64,000 nucleotides of DNA from contig NZ_JAULSA010000002.1 in NCBI RefSeq assembly GCF_030518235.1, forward strand, positions 248,001 through 312,000, written 5' to 3'. Position 1 is the stretch's first letter; every line of letters begins with the position of its first letter. Below, piece by piece: positions 27,420 to 36,756 of the stretch. Source of the stretch: Saccharibacillus sp. CPCC 101409. GTDB lineage: Bacteria > Bacillota > Bacilli > Paenibacillales > Paenibacillaceae. A program made the position numbers and the translations under genes. The notes below the pieces were generated by a model. That model did no database searches, had not been told where the DNA came from, and saw nothing but the letters and a program-made list of their open reading frames with translations.

Positions 27420-28376
27420 TTGTTTCATCATATCACGGTGCTCAAAGAAGAAGCGGTCGAAGGGCTGAATATCAGACCGGGCGGCATTTACGTCGACTGC
27501 ACCCTGGGCGGAGCGGGACACAGTTCGCTGATCGCTTCGAAACTCGGGGAAGGCGGCAGGCTGATCGCTCTGGATCAGGACGACTGGGCGCTGAACAACG
27601 CGCGCGAACAGCTGTCGCAATACGGCGACCGCGTCGCGCTCGTCAAGACCAATTTCCGCGAGCTGGAAGAAGCGCTGCGCGGCGCCGGCGTTCCGTTGGA
27701 CGACGAAGGCGTACCGAAAGTCGACGGATTCCTGTTCGACCTCGGCGTATCGTCGCCGCAGTTCGACGAAGCGTCCCGCGGTTTCAGCTACAATCACGAG
27801 GCACCGCTCGATATGCGCATGGACCAATCTTCGGAATTGACGGCGAGAACGATCATCAACGAATGGCCCGAGGAAGAAATCGCCCGTATTCTTTACCGCT
27901 ACGGCGAGGAGAAGTTTTCCCGCCGGATCGCGGGCAGGATCGGCCAGCATCGGGCCAAGCAGCCGATCGAGACGACGACCGAGCTTGCGGAGATCGTCAA
28001 GGAAGGCATCCCGGCGGCCGCCCGCAGAACGGGCGGACATCCGGCCAAGCGCAGCTTTCAGGCGCTGCGAATCGCGGTCAACGACGAGCTGTCCGCGTTC
28101 GAGGACGCGCTGCATTCCGCGGTACGCTGTCTGGCCAAGGGCGGCCGGGTCAGCGTGATTACGTTCCACTCGCTCGAAGACCGGATCTGCAAGCAGATCC
28201 TGCTGGGCTATACCGGCAAGAACGTGGCGCCGCCCGGTTTTCCGGTCGAGGTGTACGAAGGGCCGAACAGCATCAAACTGATCAATCGCAAGCCGATCCT
28301 GCCGACGGACACGGAGATCGAACAGAATCCGAGAGCGCGTTCGGCCAAGCTTCGCATCGCAGAGAAACTGGACTAA
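27420..28376 (+). CDS. rsmH: 16S rRNA (cytosine(1402)-N4)-methyltransferase RsmH
   Basis: Methylates C1402 in the decoding centre of 16S rRNA. 318 residues: [11 protein letters not shown] at the start, the SAM motif [17 protein letters not shown] (about residues 21-37), [19 protein letters not shown], and [14 protein letters not shown] near the end, all family hallmarks. TTG start with a G-rich ribosome site (27405-27411). It follows mraZ by 45 bp in the conserved dcw order. Confidence 0.95.
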   Translation: MFHHITVLKEEAVEGLNIRPGGIYVDCTLGGAGHSSLIASKLGEGGRLIALDQDDWALNNAREQLSQYGDRVALVKTNFRELEEALRGAGVPLDDEGVPKVDGFLFDLGVSSPQFDEASRGFSYNHEAPLDMRMDQSSELTARTIINEWPEEEIARILYRYGEEKFSRRIAGRIGQHRAKQPIETTTELAEIVKEGIPAAARRTGGHPAKRSFQALRIAVNDELSAFEDALHSAVRCLAKGGRVSVITFHSLEDRICKQILLGYTGKNVAPPGFPVEVYEGPNSIKLINRKPILPTDTEIEQNPRARSAKLRIAEKLD

Positions 28377-28400
28377 TTCCAAAACGAGGAGACTGATTCA

Positions 28401-28793
28401 ATGGCACAGACACGCGGCAATCTGGCGGTCCGGGAACAAGAGAAGCGGCAGGCTTCGCAGCAGTACCGCGAGACAACGACGGTCGTAACCCGTCGTGTCG
28501 AGCTTCCGACGAAAGAAAAAGCGCTGTATCTGGCAAGCGTACTGGTGGCGGTGGTGCTGTGCAGCATCGTGGCCTGGCGCTACGTACATATCTACGATCT
28601 GAATCACCAGATCTCTTCGGTTCAAGGAGAGACCAATCAGATCAAGAAAGATATCGCCCAGGCGGAACGCGAACGGCAGGAACTTCGCCAGGCGATCGTG
28701 CCGACGGCACTGAGCATGGGACTCGTTCAAGCGACGGAACACGAACCGATCTTCGTCGAACGCAGCAGCGAAACGGACAAAAGCGGGAAATAG
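28401..28793 (+). CDS. ftsL: Cell division protein FtsL
   Basis: Small bitopic divisome protein that works with DivIB and DivIC. 130 residues: basic cytoplasmic N-terminus (1-46), one membrane helix (ALYLASVLVAVVLCSIVAW, about 47-65), then an extracellular leucine-zipper-like coiled coil (LNHQISSVQGETNQIKKDIA onward). Weakly conserved family; the assignment rests on topology and on its position between rsmH and the PASTA penicillin-binding protein. Confidence 0.88.
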   Translation: MAQTRGNLAVREQEKRQASQQYRETTTVVTRRVELPTKEKALYLASVLVAVVLCSIVAWRYVHIYDLNHQISSVQGETNQIKKDIAQAERERQELRQAIVPTALSMGLVQATEHEPIFVERSSETDKSGK

Positions 28794-28936
28794 AGACGCA
28801 CACAGCGACTTGTCTCGATCTATTGCAGAAAGACAAGCTTCCGGACAGCCAAGAATTCTACAACAAGACCGTGACGCCGGTCCGCGTTTTTCCCACGGGA
28901 AAAGCGCGGATTGAAACAGGCAGGAGGTTCCATGTC

Positions 28937-31333
28937 ATGATGACAAAAAGAGTGAAAATGCGCACACTGCTGATTGGAGGGGGGATTACCCTCTTTTTTC
29001 TCGTTCTGGTCGGAAGAATCTTTTTCCTCCAGGTGGTTCAGGGAGACTTCTGGCATGACAAAGCCGTGAAGCAGTGGTCCACATCGAAAGTGCTGCGCTC
29101 CGAACGCGGCGCGATCACGGATCGCAACGGCAAGGAGCTGGCCGTCGATTCGCCGGCTTACGCCGTCGTCGTCGAGCCGAGTATTATCGACAAGCGCGGC
29201 ACGGCCGACGATGTGGTGTCTATTTTGCAGCAGAAGCTCGGCGTGTCCGAAAGCAAGCTGCGGGAAATGGTAACGCGCAAGTACCAGAAAGACGGTGACA
29301 CTTACAAAAAAGGCGATTACAGCGTATGGGTCGAAGTGCGGCCGCAGGGATGGAAGATCGACGGCGATCTCAAAGCCGAGATCGAGTCTTCGATCGCGCA
29401 GGTGCGCGAAGCGAAAGGTCTGGATAAAAGTACGGATATCGGCATCGTGTTCGACGATCAGATCAAACGCTTCTATCCCCAGCACACGCTGGCGGCGAAC
29501 GTACTCGGCTATATCGACAAAGAAGGCAATCCGAAGTACGGCATCGAGTCTTACTGGGACGAACAGCTTAAAGGCGTGGACGGGAAGATCGATTTCCTGA
29601 GAGACGCCAAGGGCGTGGAACTGCCGGAGGGGAAAAGCCAGGTGACGCTGCCCAAGAACGGGAGCGATATCCAGCTGACTCTCGACGGCACGATTCAGTA
29701 TTACGCGGAGCAGGCGGCGAAAAAAGCATACGAAGAGTATAAGCCGAAAAGTATTTCGGTGATCGCGGCCGATCCGAATACGATGGATATTCTGGCAATG
29801 GTCAATATGCCGACGTTCGATCCGAACGATTACGCCGATTATGCGGACGATCTGGCCAACTTTACCAATCTCGCCGTAACCGGCAGCTACGAACCGGGTT
29901 CGACATTCAAGATCGTGACTTTATCGGCGGCGGTGCAGGAAGGCAAGTTCGATCCGAACGCGTCGTACCAATCGGGTTCGATCCGGATCGGCAGAAGCAC
30001 CGTGCACGATATCAACGGAGGTTGGGGTCCGACCACTTACCTGGACGGCGTCAAGCACTCCAGTAACGTCGCTTTCGTCAAGCTGGGTTACGAAATGGTG
30101 GGCACCAAGAAGCTGACCGACTATATCAAAAATTTCGGCTTCGGCGAGAAAACGGGCATCCAGCTTCCCGGCGAACTGAAAGGCACCATGTCCGTAAACG
30201 AAAAGAGTCCGCTGATCAACCAGGCGGCGATTACGTTCGGGCACAACGTGGCCGTTACGCCGATTCAGCAAATCGCGGCCATCTCGGCCGTGGCTAACGG
30301 CGGCCATCTGCTGGAGCCGCATATCGTCAAATCGGTCAGCAATCCGCAGACCGGCGAGGTCGATATCAAGAACGATGTCAAGAAGATCCGCGACGTGATT
30401 ACGCCCGAGACGGCCAAAGCCGTCAGCGGCTATCTGGAGCAGGTCGTATCCGATCAGAAGATCGGCACGGGCCGCCACGCCTATATTCCGGGCTACCGCG
30501 TCGCCGGCAAGACCGGCACCGCGGAGAAAACCGGCGATAAAGACGCGAGCGGCAACGCTTATTCCAAATCGCGCTCGGTCGTTTCCTTCGTCGCTTACGC
30601 GCCGGCGGACGATCCCAAGATCGCCGTGTTCTTCATGATCGACGAACCGAACGACCCCAAAGCCGGCGGCGGTTCGGCCGCGGCGCCTTACGTCAAAGAA
30701 ATCATCTCGCAGACGCTGGAGTACATGGGCGTGCCGAAGCAGTTCTCGGATACGGATATCCAAGCCGAAACCGAGAACGCTTCGACCGGCGATACACTGC
30801 TCAAAGTAACCGCGCCGAATCTCAAAACGATGAATATCGAAGACGCCAAGTCGAAGCTGCTGGAAGAAGGCATCGCTTACGAACAGGTCGGGGCGGGCGC
30901 CAAAGTCCTGGAGCAGTACCCGGCCGAAAGCAGCGCGATGTACGCCGGCCAGAAGATCTATCTGCTGACCGAGGACAAAGAAACGATGAAGGTGCCGGAC
31001 CTGACGGGACTTGCGCTACGCGACGCGGTCGATATCCTGACGCTGATGGATGTATCGATCAGCACAAAGGGATCGGGCTATGTCGCTTCGCAGAAGCTGA
31101 AGACGGACGCGGAAGGCAGGCGGGTCGTCGTATTGACGCTCAAGTCGGCCAAAGTGACGGTAACCGGCGTCGACGATCCCGAATCGTCGGACGGCTCGAC
31201 GGGCGGCGAAGCGGTCCCGGACGATACCGAGGATGCGATTACGGGCTCGGAAGAATCGGCCGGTACGGAAGACATTCCCGCTCAGCCGCCCGCGGACCCC
31301 GCTCCGGAGAGCGAGGCCGCACCGCTGAACTGA
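28937..31333 (+). CDS. pbpB: Penicillin-binding protein 2B-type transpeptidase with two PASTA domains
   Basis: Septal peptidoglycan transpeptidase (FtsI/PBP2B class). 798 residues: N-terminal membrane anchor (LLIGGGITLFFLVLVGRIFF), dimerisation domain, transpeptidase domain with the active-site serine in GSTFK (Ser322), SSN at 375-377 and KTGT at 525-528, then two PASTA repeats (about 620-680 and 685-745) and a low-complexity acidic C-terminal tail. GGAGG at 28923-28927 sets the start. The PASTA pair and size favour PbpB over SpoVD. B. subtilis has both genes in this position; here only one exists, so it must serve vegetative division. Confidence 0.9.
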   Translation: MMTKRVKMRTLLIGGGITLFFLVLVGRIFFLQVVQGDFWHDKAVKQWSTSKVLRSERGAITDRNGKELAVDSPAYAVVVEPSIIDKRGTADDVVSILQQKLGVSESKLREMVTRKYQKDGDTYKKGDYSVWVEVRPQGWKIDGDLKAEIESSIAQVREAKGLDKSTDIGIVFDDQIKRFYPQHTLAANVLGYIDKEGNPKYGIESYWDEQLKGVDGKIDFLRDAKGVELPEGKSQVTLPKNGSDIQLTLDGTIQYYAEQAAKKAYEEYKPKSISVIAADPNTMDILAMVNMPTFDPNDYADYADDLANFTNLAVTGSYEPGSTFKIVTLSAAVQEGKFDPNASYQSGSIRIGRSTVHDINGGWGPTTYLDGVKHSSNVAFVKLGYEMVGTKKLTDYIKNFGFGEKTGIQLPGELKGTMSVNEKSPLINQAAITFGHNVAVTPIQQIAAISAVANGGHLLEPHIVKSVSNPQTGEVDIKNDVKKIRDVITPETAKAVSGYLEQVVSDQKIGTGRHAYIPGYRVAGKTGTAEKTGDKDASGNAYSKSRSVVSFVAYAPADDPKIAVFFMIDEPNDPKAGGGSAAAPYVKEIISQTLEYMGVPKQFSDTDIQAETENASTGDTLLKVTAPNLKTMNIEDAKSKLLEEGIAYEQVGAGAKVLEQYPAESSAMYAGQKIYLLTEDKETMKVPDLTGLALRDAVDILTLMDVSISTKGSGYVASQKLKTDAEGRRVVVLTLKSAKVTVTGVDDPESSDGSTGGEAVPDDTEDAITGSEESAGTEDIPAQPPADPAPESEAAPLN

Positions 31334-31346
31334 CAAGATAAGCCGC

Positions 31347-31393
31347 AGCCCGGGCCTGCCATCAGCAGGTTCGGGCATTTTGCGGCCCGGGCT
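31347..31393 (+). terminator. Hairpin between pbpB and murE
   Basis: Perfect 10-bp GC stem AGCCCGGGCC/GGCCCGGGCT (31347-31356 with 31384-31393) enclosing a small CCTGC/GCAGG hairpin. Only TTT follows, so it may be a weak terminator or mRNA stabiliser. Confidence 0.5.
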
Positions 31394-31432
31394 TTACCAC
31401 GAATACTTAACCGGACAAGGGAGGCTTTTTAC

Positions 31433-32920
31433 ATGCTTTTGAAACAATTGGCATCGCAGCTCACAGGCGCGCGTCTGATCGGCAGCGGCGAAACGGAATG
31501 TACGGGCATCGAGATCGACTCGCGCAAAGTGAAAGCGGGCGATCTGTTCATCTGTCTGCCTGGCTTTACGGTGGACGGCCACGATTATGCCAAGCAGGCG
31601 GAAGAAAGCGGAGCCGCGGCGCTTGTCGTCCAGCGGGAACTGGATACGGATCTGCCCCAACTGCTCGTACGCGACAGCCGGACGGTCATGGCGGTGCTGG
31701 CGAACGTATTCTACAACGAGCCGAGCCGGCGCATGCGCCTGATCGGCGTCACGGGCACGAACGGCAAAACGACGACATCTTATCTGATCGAGCGCATTAT
31801 GCAGGACCACGGCGTCAAAACGGGTCTGATCGGCACGATTCAAATGCGCTACGACGGAGAAGTCTTCCCGATGTCCGGCACGACGCCGGAATCGCTCGGT
31901 TTGCAGCGTTCGTTTGCGGACATGGCGGAGCGCGGAGTGGAATGCTGCGTGATGGAAGTATCGTCGCACGCGCTTGAGCAAGGACGCGTCAAAGGAACGG
32001 ACTACCGCACCGCGATCTTTACCAACCTGTCGCAGGATCATCTGGATTATCACCATACGATGGAAGAGTACCGCGCCGCGAAAGGATTGTTTTTCGCCCG
32101 GCTCGGCAATCGTCTGCCGCTGGAGCCGTCCGAACGCAAGTACGCCGTGTTGAACGCCGACGACGACGCTTCGGAATATTTTCGCAAAATAACGGCGGCG
32201 GAGGCCGTGACGTACGGCGTGGAAAACGACTGCGACGTACGGGCTTCGCGAATTCAGATTACCGCCAAAGGCACCTCGTTCCATGTGGACACGTTCCGGG
32301 GCTCGGCCGATGTACAGCTTCGCATGGTCGGCAAATTCAACGTATACAACGCGCTGGCCGCCATCACCGCGGCGCTGATCGAAGGCGTGGAGCTCGAACG
32401 GATCAAGGCCAGCCTGGAATCGGTCGCGGGCGTGGACGGACGGGTCGAAGCGGTGGACGCGGGCCAGCCGTTTGCGATCGTGGTCGATTACGCGCATACG
32501 CCGGACGGCCTGGAAAACGTGCTGCGCACCGTGTGCGAGTTTGCGGAGAAAAGAGTGCTGTGCGTATTCGGCTGCGGCGGGGACCGCGACCGGACGAAGC
32601 GCCCGATCATGGGCCGCATCGCCGCGAAGTACAGCGATCTGGCTTTTGTCACGTCGGATAATCCGCGCACCGAAGATCCGGATGCTATCTTGAAAGACAT
32701 CGAAGCGGGATTGATCGAAGACGGCGTGGACCCGGGCAAGTATACGCTGATCGTCGACCGCGCCGAAGCGATCCGCCGCGCGGTGGAAGAAGCGCAGCCG
32801 GGCGACGTGGTGCTGATCGCGGGCAAAGGCCACGAGACCTATCAGCTGGTCGGCAAGCAGGTGCTGGACTTCGACGACCGGATCGTCGCGGCGGAGGCGG
32901 TAAGGGGAGTCGCGAAATGA
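31433..32920 (+). CDS. murE: UDP-MurNAc-tripeptide synthetase (meso-DAP type)
   Basis: Adds the third residue to UDP-MurNAc-L-Ala-D-Glu. 495 residues: N-terminal uridine-binding domain, ATP loop GVTGTNGKTTTSYL (near residue 108), and the C-terminal amino-acid selector DNPR at residues 409-412, which in this family specifies meso-diaminopimelate rather than lysine. Cell walls of this organism should therefore contain meso-DAP. GGGAGG precedes the start. Stop overlaps the murF start (ATGA). Confidence 0.95.
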   Translation: MLLKQLASQLTGARLIGSGETECTGIEIDSRKVKAGDLFICLPGFTVDGHDYAKQAEESGAAALVVQRELDTDLPQLLVRDSRTVMAVLANVFYNEPSRRMRLIGVTGTNGKTTTSYLIERIMQDHGVKTGLIGTIQMRYDGEVFPMSGTTPESLGLQRSFADMAERGVECCVMEVSSHALEQGRVKGTDYRTAIFTNLSQDHLDYHHTMEEYRAAKGLFFARLGNRLPLEPSERKYAVLNADDDASEYFRKITAAEAVTYGVENDCDVRASRIQITAKGTSFHVDTFRGSADVQLRMVGKFNVYNALAAITAALIEGVELERIKASLESVAGVDGRVEAVDAGQPFAIVVDYAHTPDGLENVLRTVCEFAEKRVLCVFGCGGDRDRTKRPIMGRIAAKYSDLAFVTSDNPRTEDPDAILKDIEAGLIEDGVDPGKYTLIVDRAEAIRRAVEEAQPGDVVLIAGKGHETYQLVGKQVLDFDDRIVAAEAVRGVAK

Positions 32921-34332
32921 TGAAACGGACACTCGGCCGGGTGGCCGAAATGTGCGGAGGCCGGCTGCTCGATCCGGCCTGCGCGGATAACCCGATACGC
33001 GGCGTTTCCCGGGATTCCCGCAGCCTGGAGCCGGACTGTCTGTTCGTGCCGCTGGGCGGGGCGAACGTCGACGGGCATGCGTTCGTAGCCGGCGCTTTAC
33101 AGGGCGGAGCGGGCGCTTCGTTCTGGCAAAAAGGACGCGAAGGCGCGCCGGACGGGCCGATTGTCGAAGTGGACGACGTATTGGAGGCGCTGCAAACCCT
33201 GGCTTCCGCTTACCTGCGGGAAACGGGGGCCAAAGTAGTCGGCATCACGGGCAGCAATGGCAAGACGACGACCAAAGACATGGTGTTCTCGCTGCTGGAA
33301 ACCCGGTTTCGCGTGCATAAGACGCAGGGGAATTTCAACAACCATCTGGGACTGCCGCTTACCCTGCTGGGTATGCCGGAAAACAGCGAGATCGTCGTGC
33401 TGGAGATGGGCATGAGCGGTCTCGGCGAGATCGAGCTGCTGGCCAAGATCGCGCCGCCGGACGTGGCGATCGTGACCAACATCGGCGAGTCGCATCTGCT
33501 GACGCTCGGCAGCCGCGAGAATATCGCGCGCGCCAAGCTGGAGATCGCAGCGGGCGCCAAGCCGGGCGGCCTGCTGATCTACAACGGCGACGAGCCGCTG
33601 ATTCACGCCGTATTGGGCGAATTGGAGCCGACGCTGCCGCAGGGGCTGCGGACATTCACGTTCGGGCTGGACGCCGGCAGCGACGATTATCCGACCGGCA
33701 TGATGCAGGCCGAGGGCGGGATGACGTTCACGGCTTTCCGCGAAGGCGAAACGACGTTCACTCTGCCGGTCCTGGGCAGCCATAACGTCACCAACGCGCT
33801 GGCGGCCATGGCCGCGGCGAGAGAGCTCGGCGTCGGCGCGGAAGAGATGCACGCGGGCTTGATCGCGATGAGACTGACCGGCATGCGCATCGAGCGCCTG
33901 ACCGGCGCATCGGGCCTGACGATCCTCAACGACGCGTACAACTCCAGTCCGACATCCGCGCGAGCGGCGATCGACGTACTGGCGGGAATGAAAGGCTACG
34001 ACTCGAAAACGCTGGTGCTGGGCGATATGCTTGAGCTCGGCGAGCGGGAAATCGAATATCACCGGGAAGTGGGACGCTATGCCGGCCTTGCCGGAATCGA
34101 CGCCGTTTACGCGTACGGTCCGCTGTCGGCGGCCGCGGCCGAAGGCGCGCGCGAAACGCTGCCCGAGCACGCCGTGCGGACGTTTACCGACAAACAGGCG
34201 ATGATCCGCGAGCTGAGCGGCAGCCTGGGGCCGTCGGACGCCGTTCTGGTCAAGGCTTCGCGGGGAATGAAGCTTGAAGAAGTCGTGTACGCGCTGCAAA
34301 ACGCGGCGCCGGCCGGCGAAAACGGAGCCTGA
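32917..34332 (+). CDS. murF: UDP-MurNAc-tripeptide - D-Ala-D-Ala ligase
   Basis: Adds D-Ala-D-Ala to complete the pentapeptide precursor. 471 residues with ATP loop GITGSNGKTTTKDM (near residue 110), the N-rich block GNFNNHLGLPLTLL and ILNDAYNSSPTSARAA in the central/C-terminal domains, all diagnostic of MurF. The ATG at 32917 overlaps the murE stop. In B. subtilis murF lies elsewhere; here it is in the cluster, the arrangement found in many other bacteria. Confidence 0.94.
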   Translation: MMKRTLGRVAEMCGGRLLDPACADNPIRGVSRDSRSLEPDCLFVPLGGANVDGHAFVAGALQGGAGASFWQKGREGAPDGPIVEVDDVLEALQTLASAYLRETGAKVVGITGSNGKTTTKDMVFSLLETRFRVHKTQGNFNNHLGLPLTLLGMPENSEIVVLEMGMSGLGEIELLAKIAPPDVAIVTNIGESHLLTLGSRENIARAKLEIAAGAKPGGLLIYNGDEPLIHAVLGELEPTLPQGLRTFTFGLDAGSDDYPTGMMQAEGGMTFTAFREGETTFTLPVLGSHNVTNALAAMAAARELGVGAEEMHAGLIAMRLTGMRIERLTGASGLTILNDAYNSSPTSARAAIDVLAGMKGYDSKTLVLGDMLELGEREIEYHREVGRYAGLAGIDAVYAYGPLSAAAAEGARETLPEHAVRTFTDKQAMIRELSGSLGPSDAVLVKASRGMKLEEVVYALQNAAPAGENGA

Positions 34333-34339
34333 GCGCGGG

Positions 34340-35308
34340 ATGGATTTACAGCTGATCTTCCTGACGGCCGCCGTATCGTTTATTCTTGCCGTGCTGGCGG
34401 GACCGCTGTGCATTCCTTTGCTCAAGCGGCTCAAGCTTGGGCAGCAGGTGCGCGGCGACGGGCCGGAAGGCCATCTGAAAAAAGCGGGAACGCCCACTAT
34501 GGGCGGCATTGTTATTCTGCTGGCTTTTACGCTGGCGTTCGTCAAGTTCTCCGAGGCTGGCCGGGAGTTCTACGCGCTGCTCGTTGCGACGCTCGGCTTC
34601 GGCCTCGTGGGGCTGCTGGACGACTCGATCAAGATTGTCAAAAAGCGTTCGCTGGGCTTGACTTCGCTGCAAAAATTGGCCGGGCAGCTGCTGTTCGCCG
34701 CGATTTTCTGCATGCTGCTGATCGCTTCGGGCCACAGCACGGCGCTTTCTTTTCCCGGCTTATCCGGTTCGTTCGACGGCGGGCCCTGGATTTATTATCC
34801 GTTCGTCGTACTTATGCTGCTGGCGGTCTCGAACGCGGTCAACTTTACCGACGGCGTGGACGGACTGCTGTCTTCCGTCAGCGCGCCGGCATTCGGCGCT
34901 TATGCGCTGATCGCGATCCAGGCGACGCAGTTCCCGGCGGCGATCGGGGCTTCGGCGATGGCGGGGGCGGTGCTCGGATTCTTCGTGTATAACGCTCACC
35001 CGGCCCGCGTATTCATGGGCGATACGGGTTCGCTCGGGATCGGCGGAGCGATCGGAGCGATCGCGGTCTTGACGAAGCAGGAGCTGTTGTTTCTTGTGAT
35101 CGGCGGCGTGTTCGTCGTCGAAATGCTGTCTGTCGCGCTGCAGGTGATTTCGTTCAAAGCGCGCGGCAAGCGGATTTTTAAAATGAGTCCGATTCATCAT
35201 CATTACGAGCTGTCCGGATGGTCGGAGCGGCGCATCGTCGCTGTTTTCTTCGGGGCGTCGCTGATTCTGGCCGCGTTCGGGCTGTATCTCGGCAGGGGGC
35301 TGTTGTAG
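34340..35308 (+). CDS. mraY: Phospho-MurNAc-pentapeptide transferase MraY
   Basis: Integral membrane enzyme that forms lipid I. 322 residues, about ten helices. Family motifs are KAGTPTMGGIVIL (near residue 48), LLDDSIKI (catalytic Asp pair), NAVNFTDGVDGL and the cytoplasmic MGDTGSLGIGGAIG, with MSPIHHHYE at the end. The start at 34340 leaves 7 bp after murF; the preferred start gives MDLQLIFLTAAV. Confidence 0.96.
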   Translation: MDLQLIFLTAAVSFILAVLAGPLCIPLLKRLKLGQQVRGDGPEGHLKKAGTPTMGGIVILLAFTLAFVKFSEAGREFYALLVATLGFGLVGLLDDSIKIVKKRSLGLTSLQKLAGQLLFAAIFCMLLIASGHSTALSFPGLSGSFDGGPWIYYPFVVLMLLAVSNAVNFTDGVDGLLSSVSAPAFGAYALIAIQATQFPAAIGASAMAGAVLGFFVYNAHPARVFMGDTGSLGIGGAIGAIAVLTKQELLFLVIGGVFVVEMLSVALQVISFKARGKRIFKMSPIHHHYELSGWSERRIVAVFFGASLILAAFGLYLGRGLL

Positions 35309-35312
35309 GAAG

Positions 35313-36752
35313 ATGGAACATCCAAAAGAGTATGCAAATCGCGAAGTCGTCGTGCTCGGACTGGCCAGAAGCGGCGTGTCCGCCGCCAGAACGATGCACG
35401 CCTTCGGCGCCGTCGTCAAAGTCAACGACCGCAAGCCTCGGGAAGAAAGCCCCGAAGCGGAAGAACTCGAACAGCTCGGAATCGAAGTGCTCTGCGGCGG
35501 ACATCCGGACGGATTGATTCATCCGGAAGTGGCGCTGGTCATCAAAAATCCGGGCATTCCGTATACGGCGTCTCCGGTCGCCCGGGCGATCGAACTGGGC
35601 ATCGAAGTCGTTACGGAAGTGGAAGTCGCTTATTATCTGTCCGCTGCGCCGATGATCGGGATCACCGGTTCCAACGGCAAAACGACGACGACGACCTGGA
35701 TCGGCAATATACTGACTTCGGCGGGATCGAAGCCGATCGTGGCCGGCAATATCGGCACGCCTCTGTGCGACGCCGCTCTGGAAGCGGAGCCGGAGAACTG
35801 GATCGTAGCGGAGCTGAGCAGCTTCCAGCTTAAAGGCACGCGCGATTTTGCTCCGCGCATCGCCTGTTTGCTGAATGTGGCCGAGACCCATCTGGATTAT
35901 CACGGCTCGATGGACGATTACACGGCGTCCAAAGCGAAGATTTTTGCCAATCAGACGCCTGAGGACACTTCCGTGGTCAACTGGGACGATCCTTACTGCC
36001 GCAGTCTGGTTCCTTACCTGAAAGGGCGGGTGCTGCCTTTCTCCATGACGGAGGAACTGCCGCTGGAAGGCGTGTACGCCGAGCCGCCTTACCTGACGGA
36101 TGCCGAAGAACCGAACCGTAAGATCGTATACCGCGACGCCGAGGGTGCCGTGCACGAAATCGTCCGGACCGCCGAGATCGGCATACCGGGTACCTATAAT
36201 GTGGCAAATGCGATGGCGGCCTGCGCGGCTTCGATCGCCTCCGGCGTTCGTCCCGAACAGCTCAAGCAGCCGCTTAAAGAGTTCGGCGGCGTGGAGCATC
36301 GTCTGGAAGCGCTGGGCGAGATCGGCGGGATTACGTATTACAACAATTCCAAAGCGACCAATTCGAAAGCGACGCTGACGGCGCTGTCGGCGTTCGAGCG
36401 TCCCGTTGTACTCATCGCGGGCGGATTGGACCGGGGTTCCGATTACGAAGAACTGTCCCCGGCGCTGGAGACCAAAGTCAAAGCGCTGGTCACGCTGGGA
36501 GAAACGCGCGAGCGGATCGCGGCTGTGGCCCGCCGCGCCGGCGTTGCGGACGTTTCCGTAATCGAGCCGCGGGAAGACGCGGCCGATACGCTGCAAGAAG
36601 CGGTGCGCGAAGCGGTACGGCTTGCGCAGGCGGGAGATACCGTGCTGCTGTCGCCGGCCTGCGCCAGCTGGGATATGTTCGCGTCGTTCGAAGAGCGCGG
36701 CCGCGTGTTCACAGAAGCGGTCCGCTTGCAAAACGCACAGACGGGAGAGTGA
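35313..36752 (+). CDS. murD: UDP-MurNAc-L-alanine - D-glutamate ligase
   Basis: Cytoplasmic ligase of the peptidoglycan pathway. 479 residues: N-terminal Rossmann domain with VVLGLARSGVSAARTMHAFG, ATP loop GITGSNGKTTTTTW (near residue 115), central block AETHLDYHGSMDDY and C-terminal LIAGGLDRGSDYEEL and LLSPACASWDMF. The last block is typical of MurD. It follows mraY by 4 bp. Confidence 0.96.
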   Translation: MEHPKEYANREVVVLGLARSGVSAARTMHAFGAVVKVNDRKPREESPEAEELEQLGIEVLCGGHPDGLIHPEVALVIKNPGIPYTASPVARAIELGIEVVTEVEVAYYLSAAPMIGITGSNGKTTTTTWIGNILTSAGSKPIVAGNIGTPLCDAALEAEPENWIVAELSSFQLKGTRDFAPRIACLLNVAETHLDYHGSMDDYTASKAKIFANQTPEDTSVVNWDDPYCRSLVPYLKGRVLPFSMTEELPLEGVYAEPPYLTDAEEPNRKIVYRDAEGAVHEIVRTAEIGIPGTYNVANAMAACAASIASGVRPEQLKQPLKEFGGVEHRLEALGEIGGITYYNNSKATNSKATLTALSAFERPVVLIAGGLDRGSDYEELSPALETKVKALVTLGETRERIAAVARRAGVADVSVIEPREDAADTLQEAVREAVRLAQAGDTVLLSPACASWDMFASFEERGRVFTEAVRLQNAQTGE

Positions 36753-36756
36753 GAAT

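Noticed and set aside
28559-28936. Upstream extension of the PASTA penicillin-binding protein gene into ftsL
   Set aside because: The frame is open but overlaps ftsL, and the clear GGAGG and membrane anchor belong to the start at 28937.
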